Assembly (NCBI RefSeq): GCF_014982715.1
Contig: NZ_JADCJY010000001.1
Location: 2,232,001-2,296,000, forward strand
DNA length: 64,000 nt
DNA from: Gallalistipes aquisgranensis
GTDB lineage: Bacteria > Bacteroidota > Bacteroidia > Bacteroidales > Rikenellaceae
Direction: 5' to 3'
The position numbers and the translations under genes are program-made. This document shows, in pieces, positions 17,636 through 26,179 of this stretch. A model generated the notes under the pieces. It had not been told where the DNA came from. It made no database searches and was given only the letters and a program-made list of their open reading frames with translations. Position 1 is the stretch's first letter; the number at the start of each line of letters is the position of its first letter.

Positions 17636-18426
17636 ACGGCGATGGGGGCTTTGATCGAGGGCCACGGATCGTAGCCTTCGAGCGTGAAATCCTCGTAACG
17701 GAAGTCGAAGATCGACTTCACCTGCGGATTGAGCACCATGCGGGGCAGGGGCCGCGGCGTGCGGCTCAGCTGGAGGGCGACCTGATCCAGATGGTTCAGA
17801 TAGATGTGCGTGTCGCCGAGCGTGTGGACGAAATCGCCCGGCCGGAGGCCCAGCACCTGCGCCATCATCATGGTGAGCAGGGCGTAGGAGGCGATATTGA
17901 AGGGCACCCCGAGGAAGACGTCGGCGCTGCGCTGGTAGAGCTGGCAGGAGAGCCGCCCGCCGGCCACGTAGAACTGGAAGAGCGCATGACAGGGGGGCAG
18001 CGCCATGCGGTCCACTTCGCCCACGTTCCAGGCGCTGACGATGTGGCGGCGCGAATCGGGGTTGCTGCGCAGCGACTCGACCACCTGCGCGATCTGGTCC
18101 ACATGTCCCCCGTCGGGCGTGGGCCAGCTGCGCCACTGGTAGCCGTACACGTGGCCCAGGTCGCCGTTTTCGTCGGCCCACTCGTCCCAGATGGTCACCC
18201 CGTTCTCGTGCAGGTAACGGATGTTGGTGTCGCCCTTCAGGAACCAGAGCAGTTCGTGGATGATCGAGCGCAGGTGCAACTTCTTGGTGGTGAGCAGGGG
18301 GAAGCCCTCGCCCAGGTCGAAGCGCATCTGATGTCCGAAAATACTGATCGTGCCGGTTCCCGTGCGGTCGCTCTTGCGCACGCCCTCGGCCTCGATCTTC
18401 CTCAACAGGTCCAGATATTGTCGCAT
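17632..18426 (-). CDS. thyA: Thymidylate synthase
   Basis: A 264-residue ThyA, the same length as the E. coli enzyme, that makes dTMP from dUMP with methylenetetrahydrofolate. The catalytic Cys lies in [11 protein letters not shown]. The Arg-rich phosphate-binding [16 protein letters not shown] and the dUMP-binding region around [21 protein letters not shown] and HIYLNHLDQ are all present. The start [11 protein letters not shown] at 18426 matches the family N-terminus. It is 26 bases downstream of lpxH and overlaps folA by four bases. Confidence 0.97.
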   Translation of the reverse strand: MRQYLDLLRKIEAEGVRKSDRTGTGTISIFGHQMRFDLGEGFPLLTTKKLHLRSIIHELLWFLKGDTNIRYLHENGVTIWDEWADENGDLGHVYGYQWRSWPTPDGGHVDQIAQVVESLRSNPDSRRHIVSAWNVGEVDRMALPPCHALFQFYVAGGRLSCQLYQRSADVFLGVPFNIASYALLTMMMAQVLGLRPGDFVHTLGDTHIYLNHLDQVALQLSRTPRPLPRMVLNPQVKSIFDFRYEDFTLEGYDPWPSIKAPIAV

Positions 18427-18452
18427 ACCGATTCGATTGTCTTGTTCAGGAG

Positions 18453-19190
18453 CTACTGCCAGTAGCTCACCAGTTCCATGTTTCCCTCCGCATCCAGCAC
18501 CGCGTAGGAGGGGTGTTCGATCCACTCCCCCAGGAAGAGCACGCGGCTGCCTCCGCCCAGGTCGTAGTTCTCCGCGCAGTGGATGTGGCCGAAGACGAAA
18601 TAGTCCACGGGCTCCTCCGCCAGCCGCGCGCGGGCCCACCGCACCAGCCACTCTCCCTCGCCCCGGAAGGAGTGGGAAATGCTCTTGGCCTCCCGGCTCT
18701 TGCCCGACCACCAGTGGCCGAAGCGCATCGCCAGGTCGGGATGGACCAGCGCCGAAAAGAGACGGCGGACCGTGGGCGAATGGAACGCCCACACCATCAG
18801 CCGCTCCAGCCACGTGCGCTCGCCGCCCATGTTGTCGCCGTGGGCCACGAGCACCCTCCGGCCCGAGAGTTCGAACACTTCGGGAACCGTGTGCATCACC
18901 ACGCCGCACTCGCGGCTCAGGTAGTCGCAGGCCCACATGTCGTGGTTGCCCGTGAAGAAATGGATCGTCACGCCGCGGTCGGTCAGCTCCGAGAGCTTGC
19001 CCAGCAGGCGCGTGAATCCCTGGGGCACCACCCGCCGGTATTCGAACCAGAAATCGAACACGTCGCCCACGAGGAAGATGGCCTCGGCATCGGCCGACAC
19101 CTCTTCCAGCCAGCGCACGAGCAACTTTTCCCGGCGCCGCGGATCGCCGCAGCCCGAGCCCAGGTGCATGTCCGATGCGAAATAGTACAC
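18453..19190 (-). CDS. lpxH: UDP-2,3-diacylglucosamine diphosphatase
   Basis: A 245-residue calcineurin-type metallophosphoesterase of lipid A synthesis that hydrolyses UDP-2,3-diacylglucosamine to lipid X plus UMP at the inner membrane. The metal ligands are laid out as in Lpx[30 protein letters not shown] and FGHIHCAE. The Bacteroidetes LpxH form is about this length. It starts directly after the thioredoxin-like lipoprotein gene (13-base gap) and precedes thyA. Confidence 0.93.
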   Translation of the reverse strand: MYYFASDMHLGSGCGDPRRREKLLVRWLEEVSADAEAIFLVGDVFDFWFEYRRVVPQGFTRLLGKLSELTDRGVTIHFFTGNHDMWACDYLSRECGVVMHTVPEVFELSGRRVLVAHGDNMGGERTWLERLMVWAFHSPTVRRLFSALVHPDLAMRFGHWWSGKSREAKSISHSFRGEGEWLVRWARARLAEEPVDYFVFGHIHCAENYDLGGGSRVLFLGEWIEHPSYAVLDAEGNMELVSYWQ

Positions 19191-19203
19191 GCTCTCCCGG
19201 ATT

Positions 19204-20352
19204 TTACAGCAAACCCTTCACCTTTTCGACCAGCACCGCACCGTAGAGGTCGCGCCCCACGATGTTGCCCTCGCGGTCGATCAGAAAGTTGGTCGGCACG
19301 CTGCGGATGTTGTAGAGCCGGGCGGCGGGACTCTCCGCCCCCCGGAAGTCGCAGACGCTCACCCAGGGCAGCTTCTGGTTCTGCACCGTGGTCACCCACA
19401 GCGGCTTGGAGTCGTCGAGCGACACCTGGTACACCTCGAAACCGCGCCCCTTCAGCTCGTCGTAATGCTCCTTCATCTCGGCGTTCATCAGCCGGCTGCG
19501 GTCGGAAACCGCCGACCAGAAGTCGAGCAGCACCACCTTGCCCTCCAGCGAGGAGAGCCGTATCTTTTTCCCGTACATGTCGGGCAGTTCCAGGTCGGGA
19601 TAGTTCATCGACCGGACCCCGTCGCTCCGGGAGAGGAGCTGCTGGAGCGTGTTCCCGGCGGTCATGTTCTGTATCTGGCGGCGCAGCGGGGCCAGGTAGG
19701 GCGACCCGGGCAGGCGGGACTCCACCGAGTCAGCCACCATGCGGTAGTAGACCACGTCCCCCTCGCCGTTGAAGAGCGCGTTGTCGTTGGGCAGCCGCTG
19801 GTAGAGGGCGTAGAAGGCGGCCAGCGAACCCGGATTGCCCACGATGAAGGCGATCTGCTCGCGTTTGGTCTTATAGAACTGGCGGGCGTAGTCCGAAGCG
19901 ATCCGGCGGCGCAGGGAGTCCTCGCCGGGTTCGAGTTTCGCATAGCGCCCCGTGATGGAATCCAGCGCCGAGGCTCCCTCGACCATGATGCGGCTGAGCT
20001 CCTTCATCAGGGCCGAACCCTCCGACCCCTGCACGGTGTAGTTCCGCGAGAGGCGGCCCATCGAACTGATCTTCACGTGCTCCCCGGCCTCAAGCAGCAG
20101 GGGGATCGACTCCTCGCCGCAGCGCACGGTGTAGATGGCCGGACCCTCGGGCAGCTCCACCCGGAAACGGAAATCCCCCTTCTCGGTGGTCTTCGCCGAA
20201 TCGACGATGCTGTTGCCCGTCGGGGAGACCGACTCCAGATATACGGTACGCGGGTCGCCGCAGGCGAACCGTCCGCTGATCTTCGCACGATCGCCCCCGC
20301 ACGAGGCCAGAAGCCCGCCCAGGGCCAACACGCACAAGCTGTATCCTTTCAT
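19204..20352 (-). CDS. DUF4369/TlpA-like lipoprotein without CXXC
   Basis: A 382-residue lipoprotein with signal peptide and lipobox LLASCGG (Cys19). The N-terminal domain (about 25-120) is of the DUF4369 type and the C-terminal one (about 245-380) is a thioredoxin/TlpA-like fold: LPDMYGKKIRLSSLEGKVVLLDFW, then the cis-Pro region RSVPTNFLIDREG. The redox motif, normally WCxxC just after LLDFW, reads SAVSDRSR and has no cysteine. It therefore cannot act as a classical thiol oxidoreductase; a binding or scaffolding role is possible. It is the first gene of the operon with lpxH, thyA and folA. Confidence 0.86.
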   Translation of the reverse strand: MKGYSLCVLALGGLLASCGGDRAKISGRFACGDPRTVYLESVSPTGNSIVDSAKTTEKGDFRFRVELPEGPAIYTVRCGEESIPLLLEAGEHVKISSMGRLSRNYTVQGSEGSALMKELSRIMVEGASALDSITGRYAKLEPGEDSLRRRIASDYARQFYKTKREQIAFIVGNPGSLAAFYALYQRLPNDNALFNGEGDVVYYRMVADSVESRLPGSPYLAPLRRQIQNMTAGNTLQQLLSRSDGVRSMNYPDLELPDMYGKKIRLSSLEGKVVLLDFWSAVSDRSRLMNAEMKEHYDELKGRGFEVYQVSLDDSKPLWVTTVQNQKLPWVSVCDFRGAESPAARLYNIRSVPTNFLIDREGNIVGRDLYGAVLVEKVKGLL

Positions 20353-20371
20353 TTTCTATCGTTTAGAGAAA

Positions 20372-20379
20372 CAAATATA
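20372..20379 (-). promoter_or_regulatory. -7 box for the tlpA-like/lpxH/thyA/folA operon
   Basis: On the minus strand this reads TATATTTG, an exact TAnnTTTG match, 20 bases before the lipoprotein start codon. Confidence 0.6.
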
Positions 20380-20518
20380 CGAATTTTCCGCAATCCGTAC
20401 ACCATTAGAACGCAGGAAAACGAGAAAACGTATCGCACAGGGAAAGAAGGCAGCGAATTTGCGAAAGAGTTCGTATCTTTACCCGTCCGGAACGAACCGG
20501 CAAAAAACGAACCGAACC

Positions 20519-21085
20519 ATGTATATCGCACGCGCCAAACGCAAAGAGAACATCGCCGAATACATCCTCTACCTCTGGCAGCTGGAAGACCTGCTGAGGG
20601 CCCTCCAGATGAGCCCCGAAGCGATCTACTCCCAGCTCGCGGAGCCGCTGCCCGCCGACGCCGCGGGCAGGCAGGAGGCTTTCCTGTGGTATATGGAGCT
20701 GGTGAACCTGCTCCGCGAGGAGGGCAAGGAGCAGCACGGCCACCTCGACCACACGCTCCACCTGATCGCAGACCTGCAGAACCTCCACCTGCAGCTGATG
20801 AAGCTGCCCGCCGGGGAGCACTACCGCACCCTCTTCGCCCGTCTGGCCCCCGAGCTGCCCCGCCTGCGCCAGGCGCTCGGCAAGCCGGAGGTGAGCGACA
20901 TCGAACTCTGTTTCCGCGCCCTCTACGCCGTGATGCTCTACCGGATCAAGGACAAGGACGCCCCGGCGAACGAACAGACCGCCGTGCGGGACGTGCTGGA
21001 ACTCATCTCCCCCGTCATCGCCGAGCTGGCGAAGGTCTACGGCCAGAGCGAGCGGGGAGAGATCGACCTGTTCCGCGAAGCCTGA
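20519..21085 (+). CDS. DUF4924 family protein
   Basis: A 188-residue soluble, almost wholly helical protein. The N-terminus MYIARAKRKENIAEYILYLWQLEDLLRA and the middle LVNLLREEGKEQHGHLDHTL are characteristic of DUF4924, a Bacteroidetes family of unknown function. No signal peptide or membrane segment is present. It is transcribed divergently from the tlpA-like operon; a -7-like box TATCTTTA at 20474-20481 precedes it by 38 bases. A strong hairpin terminator follows. Confidence 0.82.
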   Translation: MYIARAKRKENIAEYILYLWQLEDLLRALQMSPEAIYSQLAEPLPADAAGRQEAFLWYMELVNLLREEGKEQHGHLDHTLHLIADLQNLHLQLMKLPAGEHYRTLFARLAPELPRLRQALGKPEVSDIELCFRALYAVMLYRIKDKDAPANEQTAVRDVLELISPVIAELAKVYGQSERGEIDLFREA

Positions 21086-21111
21086 CGCGGCCCGCGCCGG
21101 CATCAAACGTT

Positions 21112-21145
21112 TCACCCCTGCCGGAACGGGTTCCGGCAGGGGTGA
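21112..21145. terminator. Bidirectional terminator between DUF4924 and the DHH gene
   Basis: TCACCCCTGCCGGAAC (21112-21127) and GTTCCGGCAGGGGTGA (21130-21145) are perfect inverted arms. The hairpin lies between two convergent genes and can serve both. Confidence 0.75.
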
Positions 21146-21196
21146 CGATTATCTTTCCGGGGCCGGCAAGCGGCCCTTCCCGCAGTCGCGGACGGA

Positions 21197-22231
21197 TCAC
21201 TCCGCGCCGCTTCTCTCCCCGAAAAACTCCTCCACCGCGGCGCGGAAGCGCTCGACCGTCTCCGGCATGGGCAGGAACGACTTGCCGCCGGCGGCGTTGC
21301 GGTGTCCGCCCCCGTCGAAATAGCGGCGGGCGAAGACGTTCACGTCCACGTCGCCCCGCGAACGGAGCGACACGCGGATGAAGTTCTTCGTCTCCAGGAA
21401 CATGGCCGACATCGAGACTTCGCGGATCGCCAGCGGGAAGTTGACGAACCCCTCGCTGTCGCCGATCTGGAAGCGGAAGCGGCGCAGGTCCCTCTCGGTG
21501 AGCGAAATGTAGGCCGCGCCGTAGGGGTGCATGATCTCCATCTTGCGGTTGAGCGCGTAGCCCAGAAGACGGATGCGGCCCTCCGAAAAGCTGTTGTAGA
21601 CGTTGTTGTGGATCGCGGGGATGTCGATGCCGCGCTCGGCGAGCACGGCCACCGCCCGGTAGAGCTCCGGAGTGAGGTTGCTGAAGCTGAAGTTGCCCGT
21701 GTCGGTCATCATGCCCACGTAGAGCGACTCGGCCGTCGCATAGTCCACGGCCTTCTCGCCCGCCAGCGCCACGATGAGGCCGTACACCAGGAACGAGGTG
21801 GACGAGGCGGCCGGAACCGAGAACTGCAGGTCGTAGATGGCCGGGGGATTGAGGTGGTGGTCGATCAGCACGCGCCGGGCCCGGGTGTTGGCCGCGATGG
21901 CGGCGCTCATTCCCTCGAGCCGCTCGATCTGGTTGAAGTCGAGGCAGAAGATCAGGTCGGCCTCCGCGATGAAGCGGGCCACCTCCCCGTCCGTGTCCTC
22001 GCGGAAGATGCGCAGGTGGCCGATGTCGGTCATCCAGCCCAGAAATGCCGGGTAGCGGTTGGGCACCGCGCAGCACACCTCATGGCCCATGCCCGCCAGC
22101 AGCCTGCGCCAGGCCAGCGCCGAACCGATGGCGTCGCCGTCGGGATTGGTGTGGGCCACCACCGCGATCCTCTGCCCGCCCGGAGCGAGCAGCCGCTTCA
22201 GTCTCTCCAAGTCGTTGCGATCTATCATCAC
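21197..22231 (-). CDS. DHH/DHHA1 phosphoesterase (oligoribonuclease / pAp phosphatase type)
   Basis: A 344-residue NrnA-like protein that likely degrades nanoRNA and/or 3'-phosphoadenosine 5'-phosphate in the cytoplasm. DHH motifs appear in order: HTNPDGDAIGSALA (about 27-40), CLDFNQIERLEG, LIDHHLNP with the His-His pair, and MMTDTGNFSFSNLTP. The DHHA1 domain ends with FDGGGHRNAAGG (about 306-317). The length fits NrnA (about 315-345). Either Met1 or Met2 can be the start. A minus-strand TACTTTTG box (22282-22289) lies 50 bases upstream. Confidence 0.9.
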   Translation of the reverse strand: MMIDRNDLERLKRLLAPGGQRIAVVAHTNPDGDAIGSALAWRRLLAGMGHEVCCAVPNRYPAFLGWMTDIGHLRIFREDTDGEVARFIAEADLIFCLDFNQIERLEGMSAAIAANTRARRVLIDHHLNPPAIYDLQFSVPAASSTSFLVYGLIVALAGEKAVDYATAESLYVGMMTDTGNFSFSNLTPELYRAVAVLAERGIDIPAIHNNVYNSFSEGRIRLLGYALNRKMEIMHPYGAAYISLTERDLRRFRFQIGDSEGFVNFPLAIREVSMSAMFLETKNFIRVSLRSRGDVDVNVFARRYFDGGGHRNAAGGKSFLPMPETVERFRAAVEEFFGERSGAE

Positions 22232-22281
22232 CGTAATCCTTTCTTTCCGTTTTTTCAGATTTACCTTCGGGATTGAAGGGG

Positions 22282-22289
22282 CAAAAGTA
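22282..22289 (-). promoter_or_regulatory. -7 box of the DHH phosphoesterase gene
   Basis: Minus-strand TACTTTTG matches TAnnTTTG, 51 bases before the start codon. Confidence 0.5.
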
Positions 22290-22504
22290 ACGAAATTTCC
22301 CGAAATCCGCCATCATCCCCGCACGATTTCCCGGACGGACCGCCTTCCGCCCGTCCGGAAAGGCGGGAGACAGGGGTTCCGGCAAGTTTTTTTGATGTCA
22401 CGGACGCACTCCGGAACGGAAATACTCCCTCCGGGGGGAACGGAGACAGAAGCGGAGGGCACCCCGGACCGCGTTCCGGACGGAGCGGGAAGAGGGGCCG
22501 AAAA

Positions 22505-24130
22505 TCACTCTCCGGGAAGCGCCGTGCGCACGTATCCCCCGGCCGCCTTACGGTCGAGCGACGAGAAGGGCAGTTCGCGGAACCCGCTCCCCTCTCTGCC
22601 GCTGCGCACCGGAACGGCAGAAAGGGTCTCTCCGCCGGAGATCAGCGAGAGGGCCCGGTCCAGCAGGGGCTCCGAGAGGTCGCCCAGCGGGGGGAGACGG
22701 AACTCCTCGCCCGCCACCGGATCGGGCAGTTCGTCCGCCTCGTAGGCTTCGCTGCCGGCGGCGTCCGTGCCGGGCGGGAAGCCGTTGGCGAAGTCCGACT
22801 CGTTCCGGGCGTTGAAGTTCTGGAAGCAGATCGGACGGATATAGTACTCCGTCCCTCCGAACACACCCCCGGCATAGGGGGTTCCGGCCGTGGTGGTCCG
22901 GTCGAAGAGGTAGGAGCCCACGTTCTTTCCCTCGGTCCGCTTACCGATCAGGTGCACCGCGACGCCCGCGCCCCGCAGCCCGTTGACGAGCACCTCGCTG
23001 GCCGAGGCGGTGCGGGAAGAGGCCAGCACCCAGAGCCGATCCAGCCCGAGGCAGACGCCCTCCCCGCCGGTGAAATTCCCCTCGGACATCTGGGATAGGG
23101 TGAGGAAGCGTTCGTCCGTATAGCGTCCCGCGTTGTCGCGCACCCGGTTGAACACCGTCCCGGCCCGGTCCGCCGGGGCGATCATGCTGGCCAGCAGCTG
23201 GCACGAGAGAGCGTAGCCGCCCGGATTGTAGCGCAGGTCGAGCACCAGGTCGTCGAGGGGGGCCATCTCCCGCAGCGCCTCCTTCAGCGCATCGTCGTAG
23301 GTGCGGTCGTCGTAATCGTCCTCGAAGGTCGAGGGGTCGCGTCCGCGGTCGAAACCGTTGTAGACCAGATAGCCCACCCGGCGGCCGCCCACCTCGTGCA
23401 CCGCATGGAGGTGGACCGGACTGTCGTCCACGGCCCCGGCCGTCAGCCTCACCTTCTGCGGCGTGTCGTCACGGACGATCAGCCGGCCCGCGGGAGTGCA
23501 TTCGATCGGCACCACCGTCACCTCGGCCTGTGCGCTTCCCGAACCGGGGAGCAGCTTCCGGGCGAGGTCCGCGTAGTTCGAATCGGTGAAGGCCACGCCG
23601 TCCACCTCCATGATCCAGTCGCCGCGCCGCAGGCCCGCCCGGTCGGCCGGGGAGTCCGGCACCGTGTAGAGCACCTGCGCGAAGACGAGGGTCCCGCCGG
23701 TCGAGCGGAATCCGTATATCTGGAACTCGAACCCGAAGGAGCGCGTGCCCGACACCGAGCGCACGGCCGGCTCCACGGAGCGGATATAGGAGTAGGGCGA
23801 CCAGACGGAACCGAACGACTCCACCGTACCGTCGTGCGGCTCGCCCGAAGGCAGGAGACCGAGGCCCGAGAAGGAATAGCTCCCGGGCACCGGCCTCTTG
23901 AGCAGGGAGCGGAAAAACTCCTCGTAGCCGAGCGAATAGTCGGGCGACGGGGTGATCTCCCCGTTCCAGAGATAGCTCACCTTCATCACCTTGTAGACCC
24001 AGCGGTTCAGTTCGCCGTCCGCCGGAGCGGAACCGTCTCCCCCGCCGGAGACCTCCTCCTTGCCGCAACCCGCGGCCAAAACGCCCGCTGCGATCAGAGG
24101 CAGCAGGCGGCAGTACCACACTTTTTTCAT
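22505..24130 (-). CDS. S41-family (C-terminal processing-like) peptidase lipoprotein
   Basis: A 541-residue lipoprotein with signal peptide and lipobox LAAGCGKE (Cys21). A PDZ-like domain (about 170-235, SPADRAGLRRGDWIMEVDGVAF) precedes the S41 protease domain. Catalytic Ser lies in SSRTASASEVLVNGLRGAG and the Lys base in LIGKRTEGKNVGSYLF. LDLRYNPGGYALSCQLLASM is the conserved oxyanion-region segment. It probably acts in the periplasm on unstructured or misfolded substrates. The start at 24130 (MKKVWYCRLLPL) is fixed by the signal peptide; an upstream ATG at 24217 is not needed. Single-gene unit; a weak -7 box TAGCTTTA lies at 24251-24258 on the minus strand. Confidence 0.9.
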   Translation of the reverse strand: MKKVWYCRLLPLIAAGVLAAGCGKEEVSGGGDGSAPADGELNRWVYKVMKVSYLWNGEITPSPDYSLGYEEFFRSLLKRPVPGSYSFSGLGLLPSGEPHDGTVESFGSVWSPYSYIRSVEPAVRSVSGTRSFGFEFQIYGFRSTGGTLVFAQVLYTVPDSPADRAGLRRGDWIMEVDGVAFTDSNYADLARKLLPGSGSAQAEVTVVPIECTPAGRLIVRDDTPQKVRLTAGAVDDSPVHLHAVHEVGGRRVGYLVYNGFDRGRDPSTFEDDYDDRTYDDALKEALREMAPLDDLVLDLRYNPGGYALSCQLLASMIAPADRAGTVFNRVRDNAGRYTDERFLTLSQMSEGNFTGGEGVCLGLDRLWVLASSRTASASEVLVNGLRGAGVAVHLIGKRTEGKNVGSYLFDRTTTAGTPYAGGVFGGTEYYIRPICFQNFNARNESDFANGFPPGTDAAGSEAYEADELPDPVAGEEFRLPPLGDLSEPLLDRALSLISGGETLSAVPVRSGREGSGFRELPFSSLDRKAAGGYVRTALPGE

Positions 24131-24293
24131 AGCGATTTCATGGATCGGAACCGGATAAAAGCCGTCCGCACCCTCCCCGGCCTCCCGCAGCTCCGTCCCC
24201 GGAAAGGGAGACGGCACCGGCGGAAGCCCGGCGAAAATCCGGACAGGACCTAAAGCTACGAAAAATTTTCCGAGGCCGCTCCCCTTTGCGGCA

Positions 24294-24977
24294 CTATTTC
24301 GACACGGGAGCCTCTTTTTTCTCCCCGGCGGCCGCCTTCCGGGCCGCCGCCTGTCCGTAGCGGCACCAGCGGAGGATGCCGCACTCCCCGCATCGGGGTT
24401 TGCGGGCCGTGCAGACGTAGCGCCCGTGCAGGATGAGCCAGTGGTGCGCCACGGGCAGCAGCGGGGCGGGGATGTGATCGGTCAGCTGCAGCTCGGTCTG
24501 GAGCGGGGTCTTCGCCCCGCGGGTGAGGCCGATGCGGGCCGACACGCGGAAGACGTGGGTGTCGACCGGCATGACGAACTTGTTGTAGATGACCGAGGCC
24601 ACCACGTTGGCCGTCTTGCGGCCCACGCCGGGCAGCCGCTGCAGCTGCTCCACGTCGTCGGGCACCACGCCCCCGAACTCCGAAGAGAGCATCCGGGCCA
24701 TGGCCGCCAGGTTCTTCGCCTTGTTGTTGGGATAGGAGATGCTGCGGATGTAGGGATAGATGTCGTCCTGGGTGGCCGTGGCCATCGAAGCCGCGTCGGG
24801 CCACCGTTCGAACAGCGCGGGAGTGGTCATGTTCACCCGCTTGTCGGTGCACTGGGCCGACAGGATCACGGCCACCAGCAACTGGAACGGGTCCGTGTAG
24901 TGCAGTTCGGAACCCGCCGAGGGCATCGCCTCCGAAAAGTAGGCGATCACCCCTTCGTAACGCTCTTTGATCGTCAT
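24294..24977 (-). CDS. nth: Endonuclease III
   Basis: A 227-residue base-excision-repair glycosylase/AP lyase for oxidised pyrimidines. The catalytic Lys lies in LSAQCTDKRVN, the helix-hairpin-helix is LPGVGRKTANVV, the catalytic Asp is in MPVDTHVFRVS, and the [4Fe-4S] cysteines sit in CTARKPRCGECGILRWC. A short Lys/Ala-rich tail follows the cluster. It is the last gene of a tight run uvrD-lrgA-lrgB-nth, with 26 bases to lrgB. Confidence 0.96.
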   Translation of the reverse strand: MTIKERYEGVIAYFSEAMPSAGSELHYTDPFQLLVAVILSAQCTDKRVNMTTPALFERWPDAASMATATQDDIYPYIRSISYPNNKAKNLAAMARMLSSEFGGVVPDDVEQLQRLPGVGRKTANVVASVIYNKFVMPVDTHVFRVSARIGLTRGAKTPLQTELQLTDHIPAPLLPVAHHWLILHGRYVCTARKPRCGECGILRWCRYGQAAARKAAAGEKKEAPVSK

Positions 24978-25003
24978 ATCGTTCGAGAGTTAAAATGGAT
25001 GTG

Positions 25004-25705
25004 TCACATGACCGATTCGATCACCGGGATCACCAGCGAGGTGGCCACGCCCATCAGCCCGATGGCCGCGCCCCCGATGGCGCCCTCCACGGCCCCCAGC
25101 TCCATGGCCTTGGCCGTGCCCATGGCGTGCGAGGCGGCGCCCATGGCCAGCCCCCGCGCCACGCTCTGCTTCACCCCGGCCGTGCGGAGCAGCCACGGGC
25201 CGAAGATGCTCCCGAAGATGCCCGCCACGATCACCGCCACGGAGGTCAGGGCCGGAATCCCGCCCGAATGTTCCGAGACGGCCAGCGCGATCGGCGTGGT
25301 GACCGACTTGGGCTGGAGCGAGGCCACGATCGCGTGTCCCGCGCCCAGCCAACGGGCGATCAGCACCACGCTCACCACCCCCAGCACGCTGCCCACGAAG
25401 ACGGAGAAGAGGATCGAGAGCTCCTTGCCGCGGATCTGTTCGAAATTCTCGTGCAGGAGGTAGCCCAGCGCCACCACCGAGAGGCCCAGCATGAAGTTGA
25501 TGATGCCGTTGGCCTCGTAGTAGGCCCGGTAGTCCACGCCGGTCCATTTCAGGAAGAGGATGATGACCACCATCGAGACCAGCAGCGGGTGGAGAACGCT
25601 CCAGCCCGTGCGTCGGTAGAGCGTGACGGCCCCCCAGTAGACCCCGACCGTGAGGGTCAGCAGGAAGAGCGGCTCCGAAATCCAGCCGTCCAGCAGCGCG
25701 GTCAT
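25004..25705 (-). CDS. lrgB: LrgB/CidB family membrane protein
   Basis: A 233-residue multi-pass inner-membrane protein. The conserved LrgB segments LQPKSVTTPIALAVSEHSGG and GVKQSVARGLAMGAASHAMGTA are present, with six to eight hydrophobic stretches. LrgB works with LrgA in holin-like control of murein hydrolases or in export of small metabolites (glycolate/pyruvate homologues in other taxa). Its ATG overlaps the lrgA stop by four bases. Confidence 0.92.
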   Translation of the reverse strand: MTALLDGWISEPLFLLTLTVGVYWGAVTLYRRTGWSVLHPLLVSMVVIILFLKWTGVDYRAYYEANGIINFMLGLSVVALGYLLHENFEQIRGKELSILFSVFVGSVLGVVSVVLIARWLGAGHAIVASLQPKSVTTPIALAVSEHSGGIPALTSVAVIVAGIFGSIFGPWLLRTAGVKQSVARGLAMGAASHAMGTAKAMELGAVEGAIGGAAIGLMGVATSLVIPVIESVM

Positions 25706-26151
25706 GGCCGTACCTCCTTTCCCTCCTCTCCGGCGGCCCGGGAATCCCCCTCCGACGGCTCCCGGTGCCAGCGGCCCACGGAGTGGCCGGCCCGGCGCAC
25801 GGCCATATAGCGGCGCGGATGGAGCGACCCGGCCGTCTGCTGCACCCGGCCCACCACGACGATCACCAGCACCGTGCTCACCACGAGCGAGACGAGAATG
25901 GCCCAGAGGTTGCCCCCGATCATCGAATAGGTGGTCATCAGGCCCACACCCACGGGCACGAAAAAGAGCATCATGTTGTCCAGCAGCAGGTTCACGATCC
26001 CCGCCACCTCCTCCGCCCGCACCACGCGGCTCCTGAGCGCCGCGAAGAGCACGAGCATGCCCAGCACGCTGCCCGGCAGGAAGCCGCCCAGCAGCGCGGC
26101 GAGCAGGTCGCCCGCCAGGTAGGCCAGCAGTATGAAAAACAGTCCTTTCAT
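25702..26151 (-). CDS. lrgA: LrgA/CidA family holin-like protein
   Basis: A 149-residue protein with four membrane helices in the first 105 residues. The family motif LPGSVLGMLVLF is followed by the conserved FFVPVGVGLMTTYSMI. The C-terminal 45 residues form a hydrophilic Arg/Glu-rich tail, longer than in typical LrgA proteins. It overlaps lrgB by four bases and follows uvrD by 28. Confidence 0.9.
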   Translation of the reverse strand: MKGLFFILLAYLAGDLLAALLGGFLPGSVLGMLVLFAALRSRVVRAEEVAGIVNLLLDNMMLFFVPVGVGLMTTYSMIGGNLWAILVSLVVSTVLVIVVVGRVQQTAGSLHPRRYMAVRRAGHSVGRWHREPSEGDSRAAGEEGKEVRP

Positions 26152-26179
26152 CCTTCCGTTCTTTCCGGTTCGTTCCGCG

